DNA of 64,000 bases from Pogostemon cablin (lineage: Eukaryota; Streptophyta; Magnoliopsida; Lamiales; Lamiaceae): assembly GCA_023678885.1 (NCBI GenBank), contig CM042970.1, positions 2,086,355 to 2,150,354 on the forward strand, read 5' to 3'. Position numbers and translations under genes: made by a program. Numbering within the stretch: the first letter of the stretch is position 1; every line of letters begins with the position of its first letter. Positions 24,082 through 36,419 of the stretch are shown piece by piece. The notes below the pieces were generated by a model. It ran no database searches, was not told the origin of the DNA, and saw only the letters and a list, made by a program, of their open reading frames with translations.

Positions 24082-24579
24082 TTATTAGTGATAGAATACA
24101 TTATGATATGCATCATATTGATTTTAAAATGCATTTTAATTATTATGAAGTATGCTCTATTCAAGTTTTAATGATGATATATATATCTCTTGCAAAAAAT
24201 CATATACTCATGAACTCCAACTATAACATATCTATAAATAAATGTTATAGAAACTCTTTGATCACCACCGAAATTAAAGTCTCTATGACATATAACATTA
24301 ATTCCTATAAAATAATATTTCTATATTTAAAAAAAGCCTATTTTAGATTGGAGTGTTACAATTGTCAATGATTTTAATCCATTTATATTGGGTATTTGAA
24401 TCACTCTCCCTCTAATAACAATTTAAAAATTAAGAGTGAGTATATGGTGTAAAATGTTTTAACTTTTTTTTAATAATTAATTAATTAGTTTTCACAATTC
24501 ATTGAAAATGTTATTATTTGTTTAAAAAAATTGTTATAATTTTTTAATATATATTCTATAATTTTTTATGAAATATATC

Positions 24580-24584
<5 letters not shown>

Positions 24585-24672
<88 letters not shown>
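24585..24672. repeat. (TA)44 microsatellite
   Basis: Eighty-eight bases of uninterrupted TA dinucleotide. It will form a long self-complementary hairpin and its length in an assembly is often unreliable. Confidence 0.97.
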
Positions 24673-24673
<1 letters not shown>

Positions 24674-24974
24674 CTATTACTCTTATTACTTTTTATTGAT
24701 TGATTAGGTAAATAGAGTATATTTTATGAAAAATATTATAATGTCTCATAAAATTCATTAACATTCGTTTTTTTTTATTCAAAAATTAAATTACGTATGA
24801 TATTGCAGGAAAAGTTATTAGGATATTTTTTTAGTATAAAAGAATTAAAAATGTATTTTTTTATGAACTTTTAAACGATTTAAAATATTAAATTTTTATT
24901 CAATGAAACTCTTAAAACTGGGTTATGAACTGAAAGTGAACCTTATAAACTTGACGCTTAACTGTTTTGAAATT

Positions 24975-25150
24975 TGAAAAGAATTGTGTGAGATCGTATC
25001 ACGTTTTTTGTCAGATGGTTAAGGAGTAATTTATATAATAAAAAGTGATATTCAATTAATGAAAAACGGTGATGTAAACTATTTCATGAACAATTTATAA
25101 TATAAAAGAAAAATAATAATATTTTGAAATAAAAATGATAACTAAGCAAG
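24975..25150. mobile_element. GTCTCAC-family MITE, decayed
   Basis: The left end GTGTGAGATCGTATCACG and the internal AAAAAGTGATATTCAATTAATGAAAA plus AACAATTTATAATATAAAAG phrases are those of the family. The right end is worn away. Confidence 0.5.
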
Positions 25151-25319
25151 TAAAGAGAAACTAAATAAGAAAAAAAACTTCCTAAAAACATACCGAATTA
25201 ATTGGCCAAAACACACTAGAATTAAAAAGTATTAATAATTCACAAAATAATACAAATTGGAACACATCACCATAACTTATAGATTCATTAGCAATTTTAT
25301 TTTAATCACATAATTATTC

Positions 25320-26000
25320 TTTTAAGGGTGAGGACACTTATTCACATAATGTCATGTTCATGACAATTAAAACATTTTATGTTCTTAATATTGTTTTTAT
25401 TATTCTTGCCCTTAACATGCATGACTTCTAAAAAAATTTGTTACTTCAATTATGTTTTACGTGATGCTCTTTAGTCTTAAAATTATTAATCACGACGTCC
25501 AATTTAATATCATCCCTACCATACTTAATAGCAGATTTAACATCATCGCAAGATTTTAAAAAATAATATTCAAGAGCGTAATAGCAGAATATTCATCAAA
25601 ATGCTAGTCATCAGTTTATTTTATATCAAGAATTGGTTTAGTGAACAGATCTAAATTCTTTTCATGAAGGTCTTTGCTTAAATTAAAGTTTAAATCGAAA
25701 GAATTTCTCAAGAAGAAACAATTTACTAGGCAAATAAATCTCAATATATAACTCTTCCAACTTTTCTCAAATTTTATTAGCAGATTTATACACAATAACT
25801 TTTCATAACACGGAATCAAAGAGATTCAAAATAATAGCTCACAAAGCAAGTTCATTTATTTCGTTCCTTTCAGGTTCATTTATATATTTATCATAAGAAT
25901 CATCCACAGCTTCAAAGACCCTTTGTTGGAACACTCAATCTTCTGTTCTCAGATATTGAAATCTCATTTTCTATTTATGGGGACTTGTCTAAACAAATTA
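25320..26000 (-). pseudogene. Ty1/copia gag remnant
   Basis: The minus strand encodes a broken copia-type gag (UBN2 family). A frame at 25616-25819 carries NLSKDLHEKNLDLFTKPILD, the conserved block where such gags have a leucine-rich LSKDL...NLD.F.K motif. It is preceded by EKSWKSYILRFI, matching the usual WEKLE..Y region. Further downstream (about 25345-25375) CFNCHEHDIM resembles a worn CCHC zinc knuckle. Several stops separate these pieces. No LTRs or pol region were found next to it, although a TRIM lies 150 bp away at 26151. Confidence 0.55.
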
Positions 26001-26150
26001 GAAGAAGTCATGTGTGCTTAAAGTTGAGCGAATCAATTCACAAATATTCAAGAAAATAACACAATCATATAAATAGGTGAGTTGAGTCGATCCCAAATGG
26101 CCAATCAATTAATCGATTGTGTAGGGACCACTTAGGGCATGATTATAAAC

Positions 26151-26396
26151 TGTTAAACTACCTCCTCATCTAAAAGTTTAAGCTGATAGAGAGTTGAATC
26201 GTTTAATACTTAATCAGGTTGCACTCTAACACGCCCCCTCACATGCAGGCGGGGAATTTTTGCCTCAAGCCTAGCATGTGGAATTTTCTCATAAATGGGT
26301 GGCGGTGAGGTTTGAACCCTAATTGTTAACCATGGGCTCTGATACCATGTTAAACTACCACCTCATCTAAAAGCTTAATCAGGTTGCACTCTAACA
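26151..26396 (-). mobile_element. TRIM (terminal-repeat retrotransposon in miniature), complete
   Basis: On the minus strand the 5' LTR is 26396-26348 (49 bp, TGTTAGAGTGCAACCTGATT to TTTAACA). The primer-binding site TGGTATCAGAGCC is directly attached (26347-26335). A purine-rich GTGAGGGGGCG precedes the 3' LTR (26231-26151, 81 bp). Both LTRs start TGTTAGAGTG and end TTTAACA. The 5-bp duplication TAAAC flanks the whole (26146-26150 and 26397-26401). The 117-bp interior cannot encode anything. The 5' LTR lacks about 32 bp present in the 3' LTR, next to a TTAA microhomology. Confidence 0.92.
26335..26347 (-). other. Primer-binding site of the TRIM
   Basis: Reads TGGTATCAGAGCC on the minus strand, complementary to the 3' end of plant initiator methionine tRNA, abutting the LTR without a gap. 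Confidence 0.88.
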
Positions 26397-26401
26397 TAAA
26401 C

Positions 26402-27959
26402 TGATTCACACAAAAGAGAATAATTAACAGATTTTCATAATAGCCGAAGCAATTCAAGAACAAAAATCACAACATTAAGGAACCCAAGAGAGATTTCAAA
26501 GAAAATAGAATAGAGATATCATATAAATGAATCAAAGAAATAAATGTGTTCATATACAATGATACAAAATTTCAATCTTATATCACAGTCAGTGGCCACT
26601 ATCAATACCAAAGAAATACTGTAACACTAGTAAGAAATATTGAGAAGCTCCAACAAACGAACATGAGTAAACTAAAATAACACCGAAGAACGGAAGTGGA
26701 CTCAACACATAAGTAACTAAAGAGAATGAAAACATGTCAGAGAAGAGCATAAAAAAAACAACACAGGAATTTACGTAGAGAACTAAAAAATCAGAGAAAA
26801 ATCACGGACCGAGAAAATACCACTGATTAGCCATTTGTAGTCGGGATGACTAATTAAAGAATTTATCGAATCACAGGAAGGAAGGAGCTAGAGTTTAAGC
26901 GATCTCAAGTTTATCGTGATTTTATAAGGACGATGGAATGAGATGGATAGCTTGCAAATAAATGCAATGAAACTAATGCAAGAACAAGAAATAAATGAAT
27001 GCAAGATAAATGAGTTTCAAATGATGCAAGGATGAGATTAACAACAATCATGACATAGATAATAAAGTAATCATGCAATTTAATTCTAATCCCTCATGGA
27101 CATGGCATATAAGCAATCACTAATTCCATCTAAACTCTCTCTCAAGATGGATATGATGTAGGCCCTCAATATCAAGAGCATCCTTATATAGCACCAAGGA
27201 TTTCTCCATTTCGATGACAGATAAAAACAAAGAAAAAGTCCTTCTATATTTTTGATAAAACCAACACAAACACAAAAGTGATCATGATACTTCCTTGAAG
27301 CGGTAGAGATCACCGGACCAGAACCAGAGTCGACGACCAAACGGGTCACACTACTTTTGGGTAACCACTGTCGTCGGGACTCACTGAAATGGGTAAACAC
27401 TGTAGTCTGGACCGTCCCATCACAAAGGTGGACAGAAGATCTGTTGGATTGGGCTACAATTAGCCCAACGTGCTAAACATGTTATTTTATTTGGCTAATT
27501 ATACTGTGCACTCAGGTGCACCATAAGATATGGTGCATCCATTTAAAAAACGTATACAAATATAAATAAAAACATATACAATTATAAATAAAAATGTATA
27601 AAATTTAATTTTTAGTTTTTTTAATGAAAAATTTAGTGTAAAAAATATACAAATATTAAAAAACATGTATACACTATTAAATAAAAAGTTATACACATAT
27701 AGATGCTAGTTTTTTTTAATGAAAACTTAGTGTGAAAAAATTATACAATTATTAAGAAACACGTATACAAAATTAAATAATTTATATACAAAATAGAATA
27801 AAAAATTATACACATATGGGTGCACCTTTGTACCGGATGCACCTAATATCAACTCATTTTATTTTGCTTAAGAACTCTATTTCTCAACGTGTTGATTTAT
27901 ATAAGAAAATGTTTTTTTTAAATAAAATTTTGTGGGGCCGAATAAATAATTTAGGCAAA
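26402..27959. other. Intergenic DNA with a GGTGCA-ended AT-rich element
   Basis: No gene was recognised. A 104-codon minus frame at 27086-27400 has no known domain. At about 27505-27845 an AT-rich stretch is bounded by GCACTCAGGTGCACC and GGGTGCACCTTTGTACCGGATGCACC, with repeated TTATACACATAT-like words between. It resembles a small palindromic MITE and also the block at 60140-60330. Confidence 0.4.
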
Positions 27960-28406
27960 GACTTGTGTACAATCTTCAATTGGTACAACCTCCTTCCTTC
28001 ACCTTCAGTGTGTGTTTTTCTTTTTTTTTAATTGTTGTTGTACGTTACTTTTTTTTAGGGATATAATTGTAATTTTACCTTTGTGGTTTAGGGTATAATT
28101 ATCCCCTAGGGTTTAGGGTTTATGGTATAATTGTAATTTTACAATTGCGATTTAGGGTATAATTATACCCTAAGGTTTAGGGTATAATTGTAATTTTACC
28201 CTTGTGGTTTAGGACATAATTATTCCCTAGGGTTTAGGGTATAATTGTAATTTTACTCTTGTGGTTTAGGGTATAATTATCCCCTAGGATTTAGGGTATA
28301 ATAGTCATTTAAATAAAATAAATTTAAAAAAAAAATAAAAACAACATTAATAAAAGAATAGAAATTAATTAAGAAGTGTGGGGATCAAGCACCCTAATCC
28401 CTCTCA
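27960..28406. mobile_element. MITE-like element with telomere-like minisatellite, copy A
   Basis: It begins ACTTGTGTACAATCTTCAAT and ends CACCCTAATCCCTCTC. Between these lies a minisatellite (about 28052-28305) of roughly 58-bp units built from TTTAGGGTATAATT, CCCCTAGGGTTTAGGG and GTAATTTTACCCTTGTGG. The same element in reverse orientation is at 55900-56430. No ORF. Confidence 0.65.
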
Positions 28407-29803
28407 ATAATATATTATGAAAATGAAGATTCATCAGATTTTTTTTTAATTATTATATATACTATATTTTTAAAGTTTAATACAGTGAAAGAGTGAATTA
28501 CAAGTCAGCTCCCTCAATTACAGTTATTAATTGGAGGATTAAAGAAGAGAAAGACCAAAAGCGGTTTCGCTTGCCGCATATATATTTATTAATAAAATAA
28601 TGTTAAACACTCTCTAATGTTATTTAATAGTAATTTAATTAAATTTGATAGCCACTTTTGAGTTATTTAATTACCTGCCCATTGACTCCTCGAATCCATT
28701 CAGGGTTATAATTTCAGGTTGTAAAAGAGCCATAAATTGACTATATTGCCACGTAATGCTTCAATAATGCACATTATTATACACATAACACACTTTTCTG
28801 TCAATTTCAGATTTAAGTCGAGATTAATTGTGAAGTTGAGTAATTAAGTCGTGTATGTATGGTAATATTAATATAATTGCAAGTGTTGTCGCACATCATG
28901 CATACCAAAGATACATCTCCATTTTAAGACAAAGAAGAGATACTCAAATTAATAAAAAATAAAAAGTGATAGTAGTATAATTAGTTATTTCATGAACATG
29001 AATTCATAATATAAATGAAAAATAATAATATTTTTAATGAAAAATAATATTATCTTTAATAAAAAGATATAACTATTTTAAAATACGAAAAAAATGATCT
29101 TTCGATGATCTCACACAAGTTTTGTGTCATACTAAAATGGGTTTGAGAGTAGATTAATCTTTTATATATTTGGGTATACGTACACCAAAATGCTTCATTT
29201 ATTCTTTTATTTCAAGGTTTTATAATTTATTTTTAAGAATATATTTGGTTCATAATATTTAATTAATGTTAGTCGATTAAAAAATTATTAAAAATAAAAG
29301 AATTAACACACTAATTACACTTATACAAAGTTATTTCTTCAAAGCCTGTTAAAGAAAAAGAGCCTTATAAAAGAAAACCTAGAAGGAAACTGTATTATAA
29401 TATTAAAAGAAACTAATAAGAAAATAGAGGAACTCTGATTCATTTATTATTTATCATTTACGAGCTTTATTAATTTACACGAAAAGATCAAAAGCACTCC
29501 ATGTAATATATTGAGTTGTGTTCTTTTGGGCTAGTTTAATCCTAGTAGCTATGTGAGCCCACTATTCTTGGGCCGTGGGCCAATATTTATAATTGAGTAA
29601 TTAAATATATTTTTGCGTTTAATGGATGTATTAATATGTATATTATTATTATATTTATTTATAAAATTGATTGAACGTAAGACATGATTGAACTTTTAAG
29701 AGTAATTCTTACAATAGATTACATAAAGTATGTTTGAGTGCAAGATATTTTAAAGTATAATATTTTATTTGTAATTGAAAATTAATGATACTATAATAAA
29801 TAT
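28407..29803. other. AT-rich intergenic DNA with one MITE
   Basis: A GTCTCAC-family element lies at about 28925-29130 (GACAAAGAAGAGATACTCAA to GATGATCTCACACAAG). I see nothing else. Confidence 0.45.
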
Positions 29804-30080
29804 TACTCCCTCCGTCCCAAATTCAAGCTCACGTTTACTGTAAATACGGAGTTTAAGAAAAGTCACTTTTTGACTTATTTTTTAGGATAGTATGGTATTT
29901 TTGGGTAATAAATAAATGATAAAGTATGTTATGTGTGTTAAAAAGGTAATGTCAAGTTTAAAATTAAAGTATGTTAGAGAGATATTAGTTTGTTGTTTCT
30001 TCCTTTTATGGAAGTGTGAAGTTGAATTTGGGATGGATCAAAACGGAAAGTGTGAAGTTGAAGTTGGGACGGAAGAAGTA
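29804..30080. mobile_element. MITE, CTCCCTCCGTCCC ends
   Basis: It starts TACTCCCTCCGTCCCAAATTC and ends GAAGTTGGGACGGAAGAAGTA. The ends are inverted, with the subterminal words AATTCAAGCTCAC and GTGTGAAGTTGAA mirrored. It is 277 bp and belongs to a different subfamily from the ACGTGCAAAA copies, closer to 16628-16893. Confidence 0.7.
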
Positions 30081-32172
30081 TATTATACTACTATAATATA
30101 CTCCTGATGGAAAAATATAAAAGAGAAGATAAAAAGTATAGAAAAATCGTGAATGTTTAATTTAGAATATATTTTTATGTGAGCAGGTATTATTATTATA
30201 TGTATTACAAATTAGAATTTTTTTTATAAATTTGAAATTGGACATTATAATTTGATCAAAAACAAATTGATTTTCAGATTAGATGATAGATTTTGAGTTT
30301 CTAAATCTATAAGGAAGCTGTTTAATAGTGTTAGTAGAAAAATATACATTTTCCTTTTTTTATAAAAAAAAATAGTATAAGTTTATGCTTTTAATGAATG
30401 ATGAGATGAGACTAGTTAGAATTTTATTATTTTACTTATTTTTCTCAAAAATATGAATCTGATTTCAATATTAAAATTTGAGAAATGGGTTTTAAGAGAA
30501 AAACAAACAAACCAATCTCCCATTCTAATTGGGCCTTAGAACTGGTAAAATTCATGGGCTGGATATAGTAATCATTTATATGCTCAATGGGCCTTCAACA
30601 GATTTATAGTTGTAGATATATTTTGAAATATTTTGGTATGACATCATATTTTTAAATGGATTACCATGTAATAAGGGATACATTGTAACCAAAATAAAAT
30701 CTTTTAATTAATTTAATAAGAAATAATTTGCACCCTTGATTATTAAAATATCATCACACATTTATACTTTTTGTTTTGTTTTTTTTAATAACTTATTTCA
30801 GTTTACATTAACCAATGAACTATTTATTATAGGGTCAATTACTCCAATAGGATGACACGCAATTTACAGACAAAAAATTCACTAGAAAGAGAGGCTTAAA
30901 CACACAAGTTAAATAACATCATCATATAAAATCCTAAAACAAGAAAAACTATTGCAATGTAATTATGTTAAATTAGATTCCGAAATGATGAAATACAATA
31001 AAATAAAATAAAAATAAAAAGTATCAACTTTCCTTTTTATATAAATTTTTTTTAAAAAAAAGTAACTATTTTTTTCCTTTGGGTATGTGTTGGGCCATGA
31101 AGCATGTCAACGTCGCAGGTTGATAAAACGCCAATATTTAAAATAAATAGGAGGGCCCACTTTCATTTCTAGACTTCTTCCATTACTGATGACGATGTAT
31201 CTATTTCACTTGGAATAATTTGTTTACGCTTTTAAATATTAATTTTAAAATTATAGCTTGAGTTTTTTAAAATTAAATTAAATTAAAAAAAAGAAAAAGA
31301 AAACACTTTTGTTTTAATCAACTTTGTTAACCTCAAATTCATCCAAATCCGAAGTTCCATACATTCGTTTCTTTTATACCTAATTTAAAAAACTTTCGTA
31401 TTTTTTTATTTTTGTTCGTCAAGATTTAACATTTAAAATGTAAAGAAGTCAAAACAAATGTCTTCCCTCTTACATCTCATTTACAAACATATCATTCATA
31501 CCTAATACATTTAACATACTTTATTGCTCCATAATTATTTATTATAAAAAATTATCAAAATACTCCAATAATTTACTAATTTTTTAAACTACATACTAAG
31601 GAAAAATGTGAAGACTTTTTATAGACAGGAAAGTATGATTTAAAATTTGAATATAAATCTCAAATGAGTAAATCTTTTGGATGACTATGGTCTATACATT
31701 CTCCTACATTGTCTCTGACTAAGTACTTAAACAAATTCTTAAATCCTTCAATTAATTCAAGCTATTTCATTTCATTGTATTTATACACACGTTATTAATG
31801 ATCTAATACTCATCCCATGTAATTAGAAACAAAAGATAAATTAGACACTCATCAAGATTTGACCTTAAAACAAAATCTAAGGCTATATTGATGTCCAAAA
31901 ATTTCACCATTAAGAATTGAGAATAATTCCTAATCTGTTCAACACAGGAGATTTCAATTGTTAAATTTTCTTGGAATGAATATTACGATGTAACTGATAT
32001 GATCATGAAAACTACAAAAAGATCAGAGAACAAAATCGTTATATATATATAGCACATAATTGCCATATATACGTTTAATAGCTTGTATACATACATACCA
32101 TTTGTGACAAACTTAATCTATGCAAGTCAACTAACAGTTAACTCTGCCTCCCATTTAATAGTTACATTCCTC
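30081..32172. other. AT-rich intergenic region and probable COL16 3' flank
   Basis: No gene or complete element. The last few hundred bases before 32173 lie downstream of the COL16-like stop codon and should include its 3' UTR. No single polyadenylation signal can be singled out. Confidence 0.4.
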
Positions 32173-33549
32173 CTATTTATTCACAATACTTGATGAACTC
32201 CCTACAACATTTGCCCTCTTAACAAACCTCCCTTTCATTCGAGGCCTTTTCTCCGCATTCAATTTCCTAACCTCGTATCGAATTTTCTTCGAAAACAACC
32301 TCGTCCTACGTTTCTCCCGGTACCTCGATACCCTCGCCTCCCTCCCTCTGTCCCCCATCGCCGCCGCATGTCCGTTCATAGCCCCCGTGTCACCATATAC
32401 GTGTATCGTCCCACACGTGCCCTAAATCATCCAAAATCAAATTAGCATACAATGCAATTTACACATACACACGCGAATGTTTGCAATACAAATATTCGCG
32501 TGTGTACGTGAAATTAAAATTAGTAATCAATGACAATAGGTACAAAATGTGTACGTATATACCATGCAATGCGGCCAACACTTGTCGGCCGGATTCAACT
32601 CCGGCCGCACTCCGGTAGTCCACGGGGATTTGTGGTCGTCCCAAGCGGAGATGACGCCTTTATAATCCAACCTCAAGCTGAAAATCTTCGTCGTCTTAAC
32701 ATCATGCAAAGGATCCGAATCTTGAAAACGGGTCGCCATGATTGGATCCACGTTTTTCTCTCTATAATCTTCATCTTCTTCTTCACCTGTAATGGCATAA
32801 TCGTAATCGAAATTCAGCTCAAAAGTCTCTCTCCCCATACCTATAAAAACACCATCACCATTAGTAACTTCTCCAATTTCTTCCTCCTCAACTTTCACTC
32901 TCTCTCTCATCCCTCTTTCTCTCTCATCCTCACAATCAAGAATTCCCAACCCTTCCATGTCGAACACCTCCTCCTCCAAACCCTTACCCAGCAAGCTCTC
33001 CACATCAGCAGCAAACTCAGCAAGATCCATTTCTGATGGAAGAAACCCGTTCAAATTGCCCGTTTGCGAAACGGGTTTGGAACCCGCATTCGAATTCATC
33101 GAACCAGAACCGCACATCTCCGCCACAAACGGGTCGAATATCGGGACCCGGTAAAGCAGCTGCTCCTCATTCTCCTCATGCGAATTCTCCTCGCCGGAAA
33201 TCTCCGGCACCAGCCGGTTAATTCCGGCGAGCCTCGCCTTCTTATGGTGACGTGGCGTTCGGGGTTTCCGAGTGAAACCCCGATGCCACGTCGGCACAGA
33301 AACACGTAGCATTGATCGGGTCTTTTCATCACCTTTAATCGGCGATACAATTTTAAGGCGAACTCTTTCATGGCGACGGGCCAACGGATTCGCAGAGTGA
33401 ACGGAGGAATCGCAGGATTGACACAAGAAAGCATCGTCGGCAGCGCAATACCAACGGGCCCGTTTCTTCACACAAGTATCACAAGCTCTCACCGATTTCC
33501 CTCCGACAACGTTCGTTAGTTTCTTGTCTGAACACACCATCGAGCTCAT
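32173..33549 (-). CDS. COL16: CONSTANS-LIKE 16-type zinc finger protein (one B-box plus CCT)
   Basis: A nuclear transcription regulator of the BBX family, group with a single B-box and a CCT domain (Arabidopsis BBX14-17, COL6/7/8/16). Exons are 33549-32563 and 32421-32173; the 141-bp GT-AG intron is phase 0. The product is 411 aa. B-box ligands are complete: C23-x2-C26-x8-C35-x2-D38-x4-C43-x2-C46-x4-H51-x8-H60. A conserved WHRGFTRKPRTPR stretch follows, then an acidic middle (DLAEFAADVESLLGKGLEE). The CCT domain at residues 356-398 (REARVSRYREKRRTRLFSKK...GRFVKR) is intact; it mediates nuclear import and NF-Y/DNA contacts in the family. The start is the first ATG of MSSMVCSDK; a second in-frame ATG lies three codons on (33540). 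COL16 relatives affect chlorophyll accumulation and flowering or branching; a role here is inferred. Confidence 0.95.
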
Positions 33550-34200
33550 GTGTGTATATATATGTATGTATGTATGCAGAAAAGGTGAGGGAGAAAATTG
33601 AAGCAAAGCACTCAAATCAGAGTAAAGGTTAGGAGAGAGAGTGTGTGTGAGTTGGGGTTTCTGTTTATGTGCAGTATGGTTCTAAATTTAGAGCAATTAT
33701 TTGGAATAAAAAGATGGCCCACAAATGTGCACTTTTTGCAATTTTTTTGTCTACTTTTTTCACAGAGAATGGGGATGCACTTTTGGGCCCACAAGAGGCC
33801 TCATCTCTTCTCTGATTGGTTGGAAAAAGTGACTTTTATCCTAATCCTTGATATCTTATTGGCTTACACAGTGATTTTGGATTTCGTGGGGCCCATATTT
33901 GGGGATTTGAATTAGTCGTTGATCCAATCTTACTACAGCTATTTTTTAATCAATTTCATGCTGTCTACATTTTATATTTTAGAATTTAAAAAAATGAAAA
34001 AATTGAAAGACACCTTTATAGGGGGAGTTGTCCGTTTATAATTGTAGTTGTTTGAACTCTGGAGTTTGGACCCCCCCTTTGAGCTCTCCTTTTCTTCCAG
34101 AAAAAGAAAGTGAGAACGGAGGTAGGAGATGAAATTCTTCATGTGAGAAGAAGCCATCAAGATTTAATAGTTTCTAAATTTAGAGTAGATATTTTCAGCA
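33550..34200. other. Upstream region of the COL16-like gene
   Basis: It contains a TATG/GTAT-rich stretch and GA/CT runs near the start codon (minus-strand 5' UTR), then GC-moderate sequence with GGGCCCAC words (33784, 33890). No gene was seen. The frames on both strands at 33598-34160 have no domain. Confidence 0.35.
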
Positions 34201-34892
34201 GTTTATTATTATTATTATTTATTGTTATTATTATTATTTTAAATGGGTAGTGTAAGTACAGGTATGCTACTTTTATAAAGAGGTGTAATTTAGTGTGTGA
34301 TATTTCATTTCAATTTGATGTGAGAACTAAATTGAGTAATTCTTATTTCATGTTGACATTTTTTTTTCATTAAAGATTTTTATGAGATTTTTCTATTACA
34401 TTTTGATAATATGTTTATATTTTATTTATTAAAATATATTTATGTTTTTATTTATTAAATTAATGATACACGGGGCATATAATTAAACTAGTTCCACTAC
34501 AATGTTTAATGAAAATCGTTTCCTCTGTATATAAGAGAGTACAACAAAATTATACGATATATGTAATCAAGAAGATTGCAATAGAATATTTATAGAAAAT
34601 CTGAGTGTATCGAAAAGCGATCTTTGAGTGAACGCAAACTCCGTAACGAAACAAAGAAGAAGATTGAGAAGAAGAATAAGTGAGAGAGAAAACAAGAAGA
34701 AGATTGAGAGAGAGAGAAGTATCGAGAGGGAGAGGAGAGAGAATAGGAAAGAGAGCGATGATAGAATTGAGAAAGATGCAGAATATCTTATTTCCAATAT
34801 CTCAAATATTAATCCTGAATAACATTGACTCATAATATTTAAATAAGAAAACATAAATAAAACAAATAATTAAAAGATCATATAAATAAATT

Positions 34893-36004
34893 CTAAATAT
34901 AGTCTGAAATTATGGTCGTATTATTCTTAAACATATCTGAACCGATGTAGAACAGAACCTGGTGTTTCCAACTGTTGCGTCTCATCTTGGTCTCCATTAT
35001 CATTCCCTTCTTTGATTTCATTGGATGACCTATAAGTAGTAAGAATCGACTTCGACAACGATGATTCATCGACCACTTCTGATCACAATTATAGCAAAGA
35101 CCTTTTTCATGCTTCACCTTAATCTCTTCAGCCGATAAACGTTGTATGGGTAGATTAGAACCTCCCATAAGCTGTTTTGGTCCAAGTGAATTTCCAATTG
35201 GTTGAGTTATTGTTGCTATAGTTTCAAATTTCGGCTTGGGGGTTGGTTTCCAATATTGACATTTAACCTCCTTGAGAAGAGAATCGTGACTCGGAGTGAG
35301 AGTCTTCAGCCCGGGCTTCGAATACTCTCGCAAGAGCAAATGTTTCCACCAAAGATGTCGATCGGGCAATAAGCATCTCATGCTGAATTACCGATTCCAA
35401 ACCAGCCACAAACATTGAGATTAAAAGAGATTCAGAAATATCTGACACCTTATTCATTAATCTCTCAAACTCACACTGATAATCGTCTACCGTATCCCTT
35501 TGAGTTAACTTTGACAACTTTCTTTGGTAATCTTCGAACTGTAACGGGCCAAATCGAAGCTTCACTTTGTCAAGAAAATCTTGCTAACCTGTAAAAAGAT
35601 TATTAGTTTTCATGTATTGGTACCAGTCAGAGGCTTTTCTTTCTAATGTAAAAGCCGCGATGCGTAGGCGTTGATCTTCTGGGGTTTTATGAAAATTAAA
35701 ATATTTCTGTATGCGAAATACCCACCCATGTGGATCAATTCCATCAAATTTTGGTAGATCCAACTTCATGGTATTAAACTTAGGGGCTTCTCCAACCGTT
35801 TCCCCATGTCGAGCCATATTAAGAGGCTGAACAGGCAACGATCCTAAAACCCCTATAGATGAACTTGAGGCTCCCTGATTTTTTCATGGTTCGAATGGTA
35901 GACTTGATCTCTTCCATCACATTAAAAAATTGCTGTTGTGTTTGGTGATGAATGATGGTTTGCTTGTCAAATTGCTCTTGTAGTCGTTGAAGGCTATTTC
36001 CCAC
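34893..36004 (-). pseudogene. Retrotransposon gag of copy 1, frameshifted
   Basis: A Ty3-type gag split over four frames. Pieces in order: MEEIKSTIRTM (about 35900), MKLDLPKFDGIDPHGWVFR (35700-35770), a block with KASDWYQYMKTNNLFTG ended by a stop, then KLRFGPLQFEDYQRKLSKL (35510-35565), and a zinc knuckle C-x2-C-x7-H-x-C in CYNCDQKWSMNHRC (35055-35100). A Trp codon expected after LFTG has become TAG. The function in an intact relative is capsid formation and RNA packaging. This copy cannot make it. Confidence 0.8.
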
Positions 36005-36213
36005 GGCTGCTTTTCTGATTGATCATCCATGTTGAGATCTCTCAACGAGAGCACTAATGATACGTCATAATTTGTAGTGTATCAAAAAGCGATTTTCAAG
36101 TGAATGCAAACTCCGTAACAAAATAAAGAAAAAGATTAAGAAGAAGAAGTGAGAGAGATAACAAGAAGAAGATTGATAGAGAGGGGTAGCGAGAGAGAAG
36201 TATCGAGAGGGAG

Positions 36214-36419
36214 TTGAGCCCACCCAACCAGCAACCAGAGTTGTATCATTATATGAACGTAAAGCAATCGGCCGGGATCATTCAATACAACGGTATGAAC
36301 ACGATACCAAGGTAAACAAATGTAAAATACCCCTTTATCAAAGAAAAATAAACACTATGTAACTTTATTGCATTGGAATATACTATGACTATCCTACGGA
36401 CTTCCCCCGTTTAGTGGAT
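36214..36419 (-). other. Plastid DNA insertion (psbB 5' region) inside an LTR
   Basis: On the minus strand this 206-bp block reads as plastid psbB upstream sequence (GGGGGAAGTCCGTAGGATAG, AATGCAATAAAGTTACATAG). The start of CP47 follows, with LPWYRVHTVVLNDPGRLL visible. The psbB ATG region is mutated (CATTTGTTTACC) and a lost base after VHIM shifts the frame, so it is a dead nuclear plastid fragment. The 13-mer TATCGAGAGGGAG flanks it on both sides (36201-36213, 36420-36432), while the partner LTR has that sequence once. The identification rests on memory of psbB. Confidence 0.88.

Noticed and set aside
28052..28305. Interstitial telomere
   Set aside because: TTTAGGG occurs only as single words inside a 58-bp unit with TATAATTAT spacers, not as a continuous (TTTAGGG)n array, and the whole lies within a dispersed element.
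32530..33434. Several long frames opposite or out of phase with the COL16-like gene (168, 112 and 81 codons)
   Set aside because: All overlap the B-box/CCT gene, whose motifs and splice sites are complete; the others lack domains.
34628..34854. Charged RE-rich and Leu/Ser-rich frames on both strands
   Set aside because: They translate the GA-rich run of an LTR; the same run recurs in the other three LTRs of the family.
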